This document shows positions 27,335 to 35,310 of a DNA stretch of 64,000 bases, piece by piece. The DNA is taken from contig CBDEGU010000011.1 in assembly GCA_965238045.1 (NCBI GenBank), positions 186,001-250,000 of the forward strand. Reading direction: 5' to 3'. The notes beneath the pieces were generated by a model. The model saw only the letters and a list, made by a program, of their open reading frames with translations, did no database searches and had not been told where the DNA came from. The position numbers and the translations under genes were made by a program. This stretch comes from CBDEGU01 sp965238045. GTDB taxonomy: Bacteria; Acidobacteriota; Terriglobia; Bryobacterales; UBA6623. Position 1 is the stretch's first letter. The number at the start of each line of letters is the position of its first letter.

Positions 27335-29071
27335 ATGGACAATCTCGAACAAATTCTAAATGGTTTCCTCGAATTCATCCAAAGCCTCCCGGGTATGATG
27401 GGCGATCTTTGGAAATGGATCGGCGACAACGGCGCCGCCATCGGTGTTGTGTTCGGATTCCTAACCCTGCTCTTTGGGCTCCCTCGAATCAAGCGTTGGC
27501 TAAAGGGCGAACCAAAGCCACCAGATCCCGTTCAGCCCGGCGCCCACCGCGACCGTACGGCTATGCTGACCAAAATCCGCACAAAATGGGTCAAGCCATG
27601 GCTTGAAAGAGATCTTTACCAGCAGGCCCGCCTCGAACTTCAATTAACCGGGCGCGAAGACGCCGTCCAGATCCGCCTTCGCTCTTACTCCCAAACCGGC
27701 GGGGACCCCGGCCCTGAGATCCCCCGTGACAAGGCGTTCGAAGAGATTTTCGACGATGCCTCCGGGCAACTGCTGATCCTCGGCGAGCCGGGAACCGGCA
27801 AGTCGACCAAGCTGGTCGAGCTGGCGCGGGCCCTGCTCGATCGCGCTGGAGCCGATGCCTCCAAGCCCATCCCGGTGATCCTCAACCTTTCTTCCTGGAC
27901 GAAAAAGCAGGCGGCGCTGGGCGAATGGATTCAGTCCGAGCTGGTGCGTCTGTACGGTGTCTCGCGCCCCCGCGCCCGGCAATGGGTCGAGGGCGAGAAT
28001 GTCGTGCCCTTGCTCGACGGGCTGGACGAGGTGGCCGCCGAACAGCAGGGGGCCTGTGTCGATGCCATCAACACTTACCGCCGCGATCGCGGGCTGCCAC
28101 CCATGGCTGTCTGTTGCCGCTTGGAGCAATACCGCAAGCTCCCGGCGCCCCTCGACCTCGCCGGCGCCGTCGAGGTCGAACCTCTGCGGCGGGATGAGGT
28201 GGAGAGCTACCTCAAAAAGCACGGTCCCAAGGTGCGCCGCGTCCGCCAGGCGCTGCGGGACGATCCGGAACTTTGGGACCTGATGGCTACGCCTCTGATG
28301 TTGACGGTCCTGTTCCTGGCCTCGGAAGTCGAAGGGAAGGAGGCGCGGAGCGAGCCGGATCCGCGCCGGCGGCTCTATCTCCGGTTTGTCCGCAAGATGT
28401 TCGGCGGGCCCAGGCCCAGGCGGTTCGCTGAGGGAAAAGCGCTGCGCTGGCTTGGCTGGCTCGCTGCTCAGTTGGTCAACCGTGACCAGATCCCATTCGC
28501 GCTGGAAGATCTGGATTTGGAGTGGCTGCCCTCGCGGCGCGCCGGGCGCGCCGCATCGGTGATTTTCAGGCTGTTCGGCGGGCTGGACGCCATTCTGCGG
28601 CCTGCCGCGGTGAGCGAGCGTAGCGCCGCGAACGAAGGCACGTCTCGCTCGCTTCGCTACGCGCTGCGCATCAGCTCCGCCGGAGTCGTGTTGGCAATCG
28701 CGGTGGCGTGGCTCTTATCCGTGCTGCACGGTGGTTTCGAGGGCGCTATGTCCAGCACGGTCGAAGCTGCCACCGCGACTGCCCCAGCTTGGGTGGCCTG
28801 GCTCAGCATCTGGCTTGCCTTGGAGAAAGGCGGCTTCTTCTTTCTGAGCCACTGGGCCGTGCGCGCTCAGCTCCAGCGACTCGACCTGGCCCCGCGCCCC
28901 TACGTCAAGTTTCTCGACGAAGCCGCCGCCATGCTGTTCCTGCGAAAGACAGGCGGGACCTATCAGTTCTTCCACGTTACCTTCCGCGACTTTGTCGCCG
29001 AAACCTACGGCGCCGAGTGGCTGGCAAAAGACCGCCGTCCGCCTCCGCCCAAACAGGCCGCCACCGCGTGA
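27335..29071 (+). CDS. Membrane-anchored NACHT-domain NTPase (STAND family)
   Basis: 578 residues. One TM helix near 34-49 (AAIGVVFGFLTLLFGL) after a short amphipathic N-terminus. The NACHT domain has Walker A GEPGTGKST at 150-158, Walker B VVPLLDGLDEV at 223-233, the arginine-finger region VCCRLEQYRKL, and winged-helix landmarks ATPLMLTVLFLA and FFHVTFRDFVAET (compare the NACHT FxHxxFxEYFAA motif). Two more hydrophobic segments (VVLAIAVAWLLSVLHGG and AWVAWLSIWLALEKGGFFFLS) lie at 445-500, inside the usual sensor region. STAND NTPases of this type act as signalling or antiphage sensors, but no effector domain is recognised here. It sits between two repeat clusters. The stretch 28605-28670 resembles the palindromic repeat weakly and stays in frame. 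Confidence 0.85.
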   Translation: MDNLEQILNGFLEFIQSLPGMMGDLWKWIGDNGAAIGVVFGFLTLLFGLPRIKRWLKGEPKPPDPVQPGAHRDRTAMLTKIRTKWVKPWLERDLYQQARLELQLTGREDAVQIRLRSYSQTGGDPGPEIPRDKAFEEIFDDASGQLLILGEPGTGKSTKLVELARALLDRAGADASKPIPVILNLSSWTKKQAALGEWIQSELVRLYGVSRPRARQWVEGENVVPLLDGLDEVAAEQQGACVDAINTYRRDRGLPPMAVCCRLEQYRKLPAPLDLAGAVEVEPLRRDEVESYLKKHGPKVRRVRQALRDDPELWDLMATPLMLTVLFLASEVEGKEARSEPDPRRRLYLRFVRKMFGGPRPRRFAEGKALRWLGWLAAQLVNRDQIPFALEDLDLEWLPSRRAGRAASVIFRLFGGLDAILRPAAVSERSAANEGTSRSLRYALRISSAGVVLAIAVAWLLSVLHGGFEGAMSSTVEAATATAPAWVAWLSIWLALEKGGFFFLSHWAVRAQLQRLDLAPRPYVKFLDEAAAMLFLRKTGGTYQFFHVTFRDFVAETYGAEWLAKDRRPPPPKQAATA

Positions 29072-29193
29072 AGCGGCCCCGGCCAGCTTGGCAACTAGCC
29101 ACAAGTTGGGGTGGCAGTTCAGACGACAGTACTTTCAACACACAACAAGTAGTACTACAGTGCCATTGACAGCACGGGACTTATATCGGATTC

Positions 29194-30180
29194 TTGACGA
29201 ATGTATTCGAAAAGATTGGTCGAGGCGAGATCCCAGTAGTGACCGTGAACGACTCACATGATATCCATGCCGGGAAAGGCACCGACGCTTCGGATGGAAC
29301 CGAGCGCCGCAGGCACGATCGCACCAAGCTTTCGGCCGACACCGGGTTGGTGATTGCTCTTCCCGACGGTTCCGAGCGCGTGGAAAAGGCCCGGGCGGTG
29401 GACGTAAGCGAATTCGGAATGGGCGTGGAAACGCCAGTGGAACTGCCCGTCGATGCCAGTATTACCATATCGAGTCTGTTTCCTAGCGGCGGTTCCAAAG
29501 GCTTGAGAAACAAGAAAGCTCACGTCGTCTACAGCCGGAAGACGGCCAACGGGAACTTTCGCGGCGGCTTGGCTTTCGACGTCATCAAAACCAAGGAACC
29601 GCCCAAGACGCCCGGGCGCGCGCTCGACAGCACATTCGTGGATCACTACGAGGCACTGCAGCTCAATGTCAATGCCGGCATGGAAACGATTCAGCGCGTC
29701 TACCGCCTGCTCGCCGCACGTTATCACCCAGACAATGTCAAGAGCGGAAATGAGGAGTCTTTCCGCGCCGTCCTCAACGCCTACCGCGTGTTGAGCGACC
29801 CGGAGCAGCGCGCAGCCTATGACGCCACCCACGCGACGCAGCACGAGGCGCGCTGGCAGATTTTCTCCGGCGAGCAGAACGCCGGCCTTGAGAAAAGAAT
29901 TCGGATGGGCATCTTGTCGGCCCTGTTTAGAGTTCGATCGGCCAACAACGACAGTCCCAGAATGTCGAACCGCGAACTCGAACGCCTGCTGGGCTGCCCT
30001 CGGGAGCACCTTCAGTTCGGTATTTGGTATCTCCGGGGAAAGCGTTACATCGAGCGCGCCGATAACGGAAGCGTTTCCATCACTCCCGAAGGAGTGGATA
30101 TCCTCGAGGAATCAGCGGAAATCACGCCGCAAGGAACGCTCAAACTGCTCGGCGGCGTTGTTTCCGGTGAGTCCGCATAG
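29194..30180 (+). CDS. PilZ-DnaJ-winged-helix fusion protein
   Basis: 328 residues if a TTG at 29194 is used; GTG codons at 29236-29247 would shorten it by about 15. Domain order: PilZ at about 37-130 (RRRHDRTKL with the RxxxR c-di-GMP motif and DVSEFGMGVE with the D/NxSxxG motif), a J-domain at about 148-210 (HYEALQLN, YHPDNVKS with the HPD triad at 178-180, YRVLSDPEQRAAYD), then a C-terminal winged-helix-like region (SNRELERLLGCPREHL ... YLRGKRYIERADNGSVSIT). The combination suggests c-di-GMP-regulated chaperone recruitment or regulation. It lies 122 bp downstream of the NACHT gene on the same strand, possibly co-transcribed, though a TTGACA at 29166 could start a separate transcript. Confidence 0.88.
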   Translation: MTNVFEKIGRGEIPVVTVNDSHDIHAGKGTDASDGTERRRHDRTKLSADTGLVIALPDGSERVEKARAVDVSEFGMGVETPVELPVDASITISSLFPSGGSKGLRNKKAHVVYSRKTANGNFRGGLAFDVIKTKEPPKTPGRALDSTFVDHYEALQLNVNAGMETIQRVYRLLAARYHPDNVKSGNEESFRAVLNAYRVLSDPEQRAAYDATHATQHEARWQIFSGEQNAGLEKRIRMGILSALFRVRSANNDSPRMSNRELERLLGCPREHLQFGIWYLRGKRYIERADNGSVSITPEGVDILEESAEITPQGTLKLLGGVVSGESA

Positions 30181-30235
30181 TCCGCGCTTCTGATCCGCCC
30201 TTCGCCAAAACTCCATGGCCGCTCGAAAGGCAGGA

Positions 30236-30276
30236 CCGCTTTTCTCATCACGTGGCAAGGCGGTGAGAAATGCGGG
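30236..30276. repeat. Short palindromic fragment related to the 180-bp element
   Basis: CCGCTTTTCTCATCACG and CGGTGAGAAATGCGG form an imperfect inverted pair like the ends of the 12860-13039 element. It may be an internally deleted copy. Confidence 0.45.
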
Positions 30277-30324
30277 GGGTGCCGCTGATCCGCGGTGATT
30301 CGCTAGGATGAAATTGTTGGAGCC

Positions 30325-31758
30325 ATGGGCGTGAGTGAAGCACTACTGGTGATGAAGTTCGGCGGGACCAGCGTGGGCTCCGCCGAGCGTATCGAACAAA
30401 GCGCGCGCTTGATCGCGGCCGCGGCGGCCCAGCGGCCGGTGGTCACGGTCGTCTCGGCGATGGCCAAGGTGACCGATCTGTTGCTCGACACCATGCGGGC
30501 GGCCGGGGCGGGCGAGCAGGCCGCGATGGATTCCAGCCTGACGAGCCTGCGGCGGCACCATGAAGATACCTGCCGCGCCCTGTTGCCCGCCCCGGAGCAG
30601 GGCGCGGTCCTCGATGAGATGGCCCGCCTCATGGATGCTTTTGAGCGCATCGCCAGAGGCATGCTCTTGCTGCGCGAACGGCCGGCGCGCTCGGTGGACG
30701 AAGCGGTCACGACGGGCGAAAAACTCTGCGCGTGTCTCTGCGCCGCCCTGCTGCGATCGAAGGGAGTGGACGCCGAAGCCGTCGATGGCGCCGAGGTCAT
30801 CGTCACCACCGGCCAGTTCGGCGACGCCGCGCCGCTCATGGACGAGACTCGGGAGAAGGCCAGGAGTCGCCTCTTGCCCATGCTCGACCGGAAACGCGTC
30901 CCGATTGTCACCGGCTTCAACGGCGCCTGCTCCGATGGGCGGCCAACGACTTTGGGGCGTGGTGGCTCGGATTTCTCGGCCTCGCTGCTGGCCTCGGTCC
31001 TTGATGCCGCCGAACTTTGGATCTGGACCGATGTCGATGGTATTCTCTCGGCCGACCCTCGGGTTGTGCGGGACGCCCGCGTGCTCGGCGAGGTGACGTA
31101 TAACGAGGCGGCGGAACTAGCCTATAACGGCGCGCGGGTGCTGCATCCGCGAACGCTTGTTCCGCTGGTCGAAAAACAGATACCGGTGTGGGTAAGAAAT
31201 AGTTTCCGGCCGGAGATTTCCGGTACCCGGATTGTTCCCCGGATTCGTAACGGGCGCGGCGCGCGGGCCATAACCTCGCTGGCGAACGTGGCCCTGATTT
31301 CGATCGAGGCGGCCAGCGTGTCGATGTCCGGCGCGCAACTCATGGCCAGGGCGCTCGAGGCCGCCGCGCGGACCAAGACCGAGGTGTTGCTGCTAACGCG
31401 GTCGAGCTTCCGGCAGAATTTCTGCATGCTTGTCCGCGCCGGGGAAGTGGACGCCGTGCTGGAGAGTCTCCGCGAGGATCTGGCGCTCGAGCTGGCGCAC
31501 GGTTACGTGCACCCGATGGAAGTGGACCAAAGCGTGGGCCTGCTGGCGGTCGTGGGCGAGGGCATGCGGGGCACGCCCGGGCTGGCCGGTCAGATCTTCG
31601 GCGCCTTGTCTCGCAAGCGCGTCAACATCATCGCCATTGCGCAGGGATCGAGCGAATCGACGATCGCGATTGTCGTCAAACAGGACTCGCTTGACGAAGC
31701 CGTCGTTGCGCTGCATGCCGAGTGCAAGCTCGGTGAGCGTTCGCCGGTCCCTGTCTGA
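30325..31758 (+). CDS. lysC: Aspartate kinase (aspartokinase)
   Basis: 477 residues. The kinase motifs are complete: VMKFGGTSVGSAER at 9-22, VTTGEKL, TLGRGGSDFSASLLA and IWTDVDGILSADPRVV. Two ACT-like regions follow (VALISIEAASVSMSGA and VGLLAVVGEGMRGTPGLAGQIFGALSRKRVNI), so lysine or threonine feedback control is expected. This is the first step of the Lys/Thr/Met pathway (aspartate to aspartyl phosphate). Length fits a monofunctional enzyme; no homoserine dehydrogenase domain is present. ATG 30325 is in a plausible place, though an A+G-rich site is weak. It is followed 37 bp later by an unrelated PIG-L enzyme. Confidence 0.95.
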   Translation: MGVSEALLVMKFGGTSVGSAERIEQSARLIAAAAAQRPVVTVVSAMAKVTDLLLDTMRAAGAGEQAAMDSSLTSLRRHHEDTCRALLPAPEQGAVLDEMARLMDAFERIARGMLLLRERPARSVDEAVTTGEKLCACLCAALLRSKGVDAEAVDGAEVIVTTGQFGDAAPLMDETREKARSRLLPMLDRKRVPIVTGFNGACSDGRPTTLGRGGSDFSASLLASVLDAAELWIWTDVDGILSADPRVVRDARVLGEVTYNEAAELAYNGARVLHPRTLVPLVEKQIPVWVRNSFRPEISGTRIVPRIRNGRGARAITSLANVALISIEAASVSMSGAQLMARALEAAARTKTEVLLLTRSSFRQNFCMLVRAGEVDAVLESLREDLALELAHGYVHPMEVDQSVGLLAVVGEGMRGTPGLAGQIFGALSRKRVNIIAIAQGSSESTIAIVVKQDSLDEAVVALHAECKLGERSPVPV

Positions 31759-31795
31759 GCGCGAAAATCCCGCGGCACATCCGAGGAGGCAGATC

Positions 31796-32755
31796 ATGCA
31801 TCGACGAAAGTTTCTTGGCACGGGACTTGCCGGGGGCGCCCTGGCCAGCGGGGCGGCGGCCGCTCCCCAGGCGCCTCACAAATGGGGAACGGAAAAAGAA
31901 GCCTGGATTGAACGTCCTGCAGCGGGCCGGCCGCACGAGGGGAAGATGATGGCGGTCATCCAGCCCCATTCCGACGACGTGCCGCTCTTCGCGGCGGGCG
32001 CCGTGCTCAAGCTCATCGGCGAAGGATACAAGGGCATCTTGATCCGTGTCACCAACGACGATCATGCCGGACGAGGCCGTACGCCGGGGGAAGTCATCAC
32101 CAACAACGAGCAGGACAATTTTGAGATTGCGCGCCTCATGGGACTGGGCAAGGTATTCGATCTGGGTTATCAGAATCACCGGCTCGACGACGCCCATCCG
32201 ATTGAGCTGCGAGCCCGGCTGATTTTTATTTTCCGCGCTCTCAAAGTAGACACCGTCGTCTGTTATGACCCTTGGGGACATTACGAAGAGAACCCCGACC
32301 ACTACATCACCGCGCGGGCCGTCGAGGCGGCTTGCTGGATGGCCGGAGGCGCCAGGGATTTCCCCGAGCACCGCGAGGCCGGAGTCATGCCGCACGGCGT
32401 GCGTGAGAAATACTACTTCGCTCGCGGCCCGCAGTTGGTCAATCGCATCGTGGATATCAGCGGGGTGATCGATCGCAAAGTCGCGGTCAATGTCGCCAAC
32501 GACACCCAGGGCCCGGCCGGAGTCAATGGCTCGCGGCTTCGCCAGAGGCTGGCCGAGCAGGGCAAGAAGCTCCCGCTCCTGGGCGATGACGACGATACGG
32601 CCAATCGGCGCTACGTCAAAGAGTTTGTTCTCGCCAATGACCGCTCGCTCGGCGAGCAGCACGGACTAGAATACGCCGAGGCGTTCCACTATATCGGACC
32701 CCCATCAACGAACAAGCTCAACGACTACATCGCCACCAATAGCGTGCCGCTCTAG
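31796..32755 (+). CDS. PIG-L (LmbE-like) deacetylase family protein, Tat-exported
   Basis: The frame is open far upstream, inside the aspartokinase gene, but ATG 31796 is preceded by GAGGAGG and opens with a Tat-like signal (MHRRKFLGTGLAGGALASGA), giving 319 residues. The LmbE fold is seen as MMAVIQPHSDDVPLFAAGAV (metal motif HSDD at 58-61), LIRVTNDDHAGRG, GYQNHRLDD and a distal zinc ligand region PDHYITARAV. The usual motif is HPDDE: the Pro is Ser and the last acidic residue is Val here, so the catalytic base position is altered. Family members deacetylate N-acetyl sugars. The unusual active site makes activity uncertain. Confidence 0.88.
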   Translation: MHRRKFLGTGLAGGALASGAAAAPQAPHKWGTEKEAWIERPAAGRPHEGKMMAVIQPHSDDVPLFAAGAVLKLIGEGYKGILIRVTNDDHAGRGRTPGEVITNNEQDNFEIARLMGLGKVFDLGYQNHRLDDAHPIELRARLIFIFRALKVDTVVCYDPWGHYEENPDHYITARAVEAACWMAGGARDFPEHREAGVMPHGVREKYYFARGPQLVNRIVDISGVIDRKVAVNVANDTQGPAGVNGSRLRQRLAEQGKKLPLLGDDDDTANRRYVKEFVLANDRSLGEQHGLEYAEAFHYIGPPSTNKLNDYIATNSVPL

Positions 32756-33454
32756 GCCCGCATTTCTCAGCGTGCGCTCCCCTCCTCAGGCGGCGAGAAA
32801 TGTCGGCTAGGTTGACAATCGCGAGCGCATTGCGGAGGTGCCGGGGGTGAGCGGGCAGAAATCTGCTCCGGAACCTGCTCAGTAGTCTGCTCCGGGGTTT
32901 CACCGAGCACCCTAGATCGTGAGAGGCGGCGGGCGTTGACCATCCGTTCGTCCTGGATCGGTTGTAACCCTCGTATATCGAATAAGTTTCAGAGAGTTGG
33001 AACAGGTATCGTGTCGTTGCATCGATCTGCACATAGTACAACAGTACTGTAAAAACAAATCCTACACAGAAACTAGCTGGTACCACAGGACTACTCGAGT
33101 ACCGGTACTACATACAAGAAAAATGCGGCGATATTGAACGTTTCCTCTCATTTCGATGTCGCGGGGACTGGAGGATAATCTAACGCATAGGCAACTCCCT
33201 CGCCAGGCAACTCGAGTGGAGAGTCAGCGGCGATGACCTTGGCGGAATCCTAGGGACTCCCGATGTCGTGGAAGGTTTCTTGGCCGAAAAGAGTTCTAGC
33301 GAGGCGAAGCGCGTGAGAGGCCCGTCGGTACGAGGCGCGCGGAGCGGCGAGCCGCTCGAAGGGATCGATCCGTTCATGGAGAGATAGCCTGCCTGCGGCA
33401 AGCCCCTGAGCGTGAGAGGAAGCCGGGCGAGCAGAGAACAGAGACGGAGCCTTT
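32756..33454. other. About 700 bp of non-coding, repeat-bearing DNA
   Basis: No convincing gene. At 32756-32807 the pair GCCCGCATTTCTCAG and CGGCGAGAAATGTCGGC resembles the inverted ends of the 180-bp palindromic element, in compact form. At 33286-33345 a stretch encodes (minus strand) RAPRTDGPLTRFAS, like the same element. Between 33000 and 33130 base composition drops to AT-rich with several GTAC-containing palindromes (ACAGTACTGT near 33041). TCTGCTCCGG recurs at about 32860 and 32890. The open frame 32718-33086 (minus) spans these features and looks accidental. Confidence 0.5.
33286..33345. repeat. Fragment of the palindromic element family
   Basis: GCGAGGCGAAGCGCGTGAGA and GGTACGAGGCGCGCG match the inner part of one arm of the 12860-13039 element. 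The minus-strand peptide RAPRTDGPLTRFAS matches RAPCTDVSLTHFAS there. Confidence 0.65.
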
Positions 33455-34477
33455 ATGGGTAACCAGTCCAGCGAACTAGTGATGCCGCCTTCGAAGATCC
33501 GGCCCATGACCGAGACCCGGCTCTTGCGCGACGCGGTGGTCGAATTCCAGGCGGGCAACAAGGGCGGCGCGCGCGCGCTGCTCGACGAGGCGCTGGAGAT
33601 CAATCCCAACAACGAGCTTGTATGGCTCTGCAAAGCTTCCCTCGCCGAAACTTCTCGCGAAGTGATCGAGCACCTCGAGCAGGTGCTTCGAATCGACCCG
33701 GGGCACGAGAAAGCGCTCTCATGGCTGGCTGGTCTCAGAGACGGGCAGGGCTTTCCGGAGGCCGGGGACGGCGAATGTCCGCTCTGTGGGATGGAACGGA
33801 ACGGGGAGTCCGGCCGTTGTCCGCAATGCCGGGCGGTCACCGATCTCAAAGATCCCGATGCCTTTGCCGGCAACAAGGCTGTGCGGCGGAGCCTTCTCGA
33901 ACAGGCCAGGGGCCGTTTCGAGGCGGCGCTGAAAGAAGGTCCCAACTATGACGCCCACTACAACTTGGCTCTGATCTACTTGAACCTCTGTCAGTCCACC
34001 CAAGCCATAGCCCATCTGGAGGCGGCCAAGCGGCTGCGGCCTGGCAACCCCCTGATCGCCGAGGCCATTGGGGTTCTGCGCGGGCGGCCTCTAATTCTGG
34101 TTGTGGACAATTCGGTGACCATTCGCAAGACGCTGGGTTCCATCCTCGAACGGAACCGCTATCGCACCATCAGCGCCGGCGACGGACTCGAGGCGCTCTC
34201 GCTGCTGCGCGAGGAAACCCCAAATCTCATCTTGCTCGACGTCATGATGCCTCGCATGAACGGGTATCAAGTATGCAAGAGGATCAGGCGCAATCAGAAT
34301 ACGAAGCGCATTCCAGTTCTCATGATCTCGGCGAACTTCGCCGGCAAGATGCGCGGCCGGATGGCTGGAGCGACCGGCTATATCCCAAGACCCTTCAAGG
34401 CCAAGACGATTCTTGGCGTCATTGAAAAGCATCTCCCGGCGCCGGTCAACGGCAACGGGAGCGCAGCGGCCCTCTGA
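33455..34477 (+). CDS. TPR-zinc ribbon-response regulator receiver fusion
   Basis: 340 residues. Two TPR-like repeats at about 22-95 (AVVEFQAGNKGGARALLDEA and IEHLEQVLRIDPGHEKAL), then a small zinc ribbon with CPLCG (108-112) and CPQC (122-125), a further TPR pair at 145-205, and a CheY-type receiver at 212-330. The receiver has VVDNSVTIRKTL (Asp218), the phospho-acceptor Asp262 in LILLDVMMPRMNGYQ, and IPRPF where the usual conserved Lys is Arg312. No output domain. Similar TPR-receiver proteins occur with twitching motility and type IV pilus control, but no partner kinase is nearby. Function in signalling is inferred. Confidence 0.88.
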   Translation: MGNQSSELVMPPSKIRPMTETRLLRDAVVEFQAGNKGGARALLDEALEINPNNELVWLCKASLAETSREVIEHLEQVLRIDPGHEKALSWLAGLRDGQGFPEAGDGECPLCGMERNGESGRCPQCRAVTDLKDPDAFAGNKAVRRSLLEQARGRFEAALKEGPNYDAHYNLALIYLNLCQSTQAIAHLEAAKRLRPGNPLIAEAIGVLRGRPLILVVDNSVTIRKTLGSILERNRYRTISAGDGLEALSLLREETPNLILLDVMMPRMNGYQVCKRIRRNQNTKRIPVLMISANFAGKMRGRMAGATGYIPRPFKAKTILGVIEKHLPAPVNGNGSAAAL

Positions 34478-34486
34478 ACCCGGAAT

Positions 34487-34533
34487 GGCGGTTCTCTCGC
34501 GTGCTTGCCTCGTCAGGTAGCGAGAAGGGCGGG
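34487..34533. repeat. Short palindromic fragment related to the 180-bp element
   Basis: Contains CGTGCTTGCCTCGTCAGGTA and GCGAGAAGGGCGGG, similar to the right end of the 12860-13039 element (CGTGCTTCGCTCGTCAGATG then GTGAGAAAGGCGGG). Confidence 0.55.
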
Positions 34534-34686
34534 CGGGATTCGGGCGGCTGCGGCCCTGAAATTGCCGCCCGATCCGGTGCCCGGCGGCGAGGAACCGGTC
34601 CCTGTCACGGGCGGCGCAAATCTTGCCGCTGAGGCGCCACTGGGACGGTCCTTTCGTCCGAACCTTGGAGCTGGGAACACAGGGTG

Positions 34687-34802
34687 CTAGAGCATTTTCA
34701 TGAATGAAACAGGCAACCCATGGGGGCTGCTCAGCATCGGCGCTTCCGCCACGGCGAAGGCATCTTCGGATACGGGCTCCCTCATCATTGAAAATGCTCT
34801 AG
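34687..34802. repeat. Inverted-end short mobile repeat, family R1, copy B (116 bp)
   Basis: Perfect 14-bp inverted ends (CTAGAGCATTTTCA and TGAAAATGCTCTAG). This is the uninterrupted form of the element, and the inner block GCATCGGCGCTTCCGCCACG is shared with copies A and (degraded) C. Confidence 0.88.
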
Positions 34803-34853
34803 ATCGCTTCCTAGACTGAGTCGCGACATTTTCAAACCGGCAAACACAACGGC

Positions 34854-34972
34854 GCAGCCCCAAATCAACCCCCAAACCGAGCCGCGCACGTCAGTAAGCG
34901 GTCCGGCCACACCACCACTGACCACAGCCCCAGCAAGAAATCACCGGCAAAGCCAGCCACCGACCACGACTT
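34854..34972. repeat. Repeat R2, copy B
   Basis: About 119 bp closely matching 26995-27112, with the core CAAACCGAGCCGCGCACGTC. It starts about 50 bp after R1 copy B. Confidence 0.75.
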
Positions 34973-35049
34973 ACGGTACTCCATCACCCAACATCACACG
35001 CTGTCCCCCCATCACGCTGTCTCACACCAGAGGGGTCCACTCCATGTGG

Positions 35050-35168
35050 CTGGAACATTTTAAGGATATGAAATAGACAACCCAGGGGGGGCTGCACAGC
35101 ATCGGCGCCTCGGCCACGGCGAACGCATTTTCGGATAGGGGCTTATGTCATCATTGCAAGTGCTCTAG
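35050..35168. repeat. Inverted-end short mobile repeat, family R1, copy C (degraded)
   Basis: The ends read CTGGAACATTTTAAG and CAAGTGCTCTAG, a decayed form of the 14-bp inverted ends. The inner block GCATCGGCGCCTCGGCCACG and CATTTTCGGATAGGGGCTTA matches copies A and B. Confidence 0.75.
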
Positions 35169-35182
35169 CCGCAAAATGAACC

Positions 35183-35211
35183 TTGACTTGGCACGACGAC
35201 AGGCGTAATGT
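35183..35211 (+). promoter_or_regulatory. Candidate sigma-70 promoter for the 43-residue protein
   Basis: TTGACT (35183-35188) and TAATGT (35206-35211) are separated by 17 bp, about 100 bp upstream of the small gene and just beyond R1 copy C. Confidence 0.45.
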
Positions 35212-35310
35212 CAAGACGGCTAGGAGACGCATCGCCTGCGTCTCGGCCAAATACGAACCCCCGCGCGGAGCGGAGGGCAAACAGGGCGGGGGTTCCTTCG
35301 GGAGGATGTC

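Larger units (their letters stand above)
34534..35310. other. Repeat cluster without genes
   Basis: About 780 bp between the receiver protein and a 43-codon gene. It holds R1 copy B, R2 copy B and R1 copy C (listed separately). The rest shows no open frame that looks coding. Stretches with many ATCACC/CCACC words at 34900-35040 give a C-rich strand bias. Confidence 0.55.

Noticed and set aside
32718..33086. 122-codon minus-strand frame in the intergenic region
   Set aside because: Crosses the palindromic fragment and the 3' end of the PIG-L gene; the translation is not protein-like after the first 30 residues.
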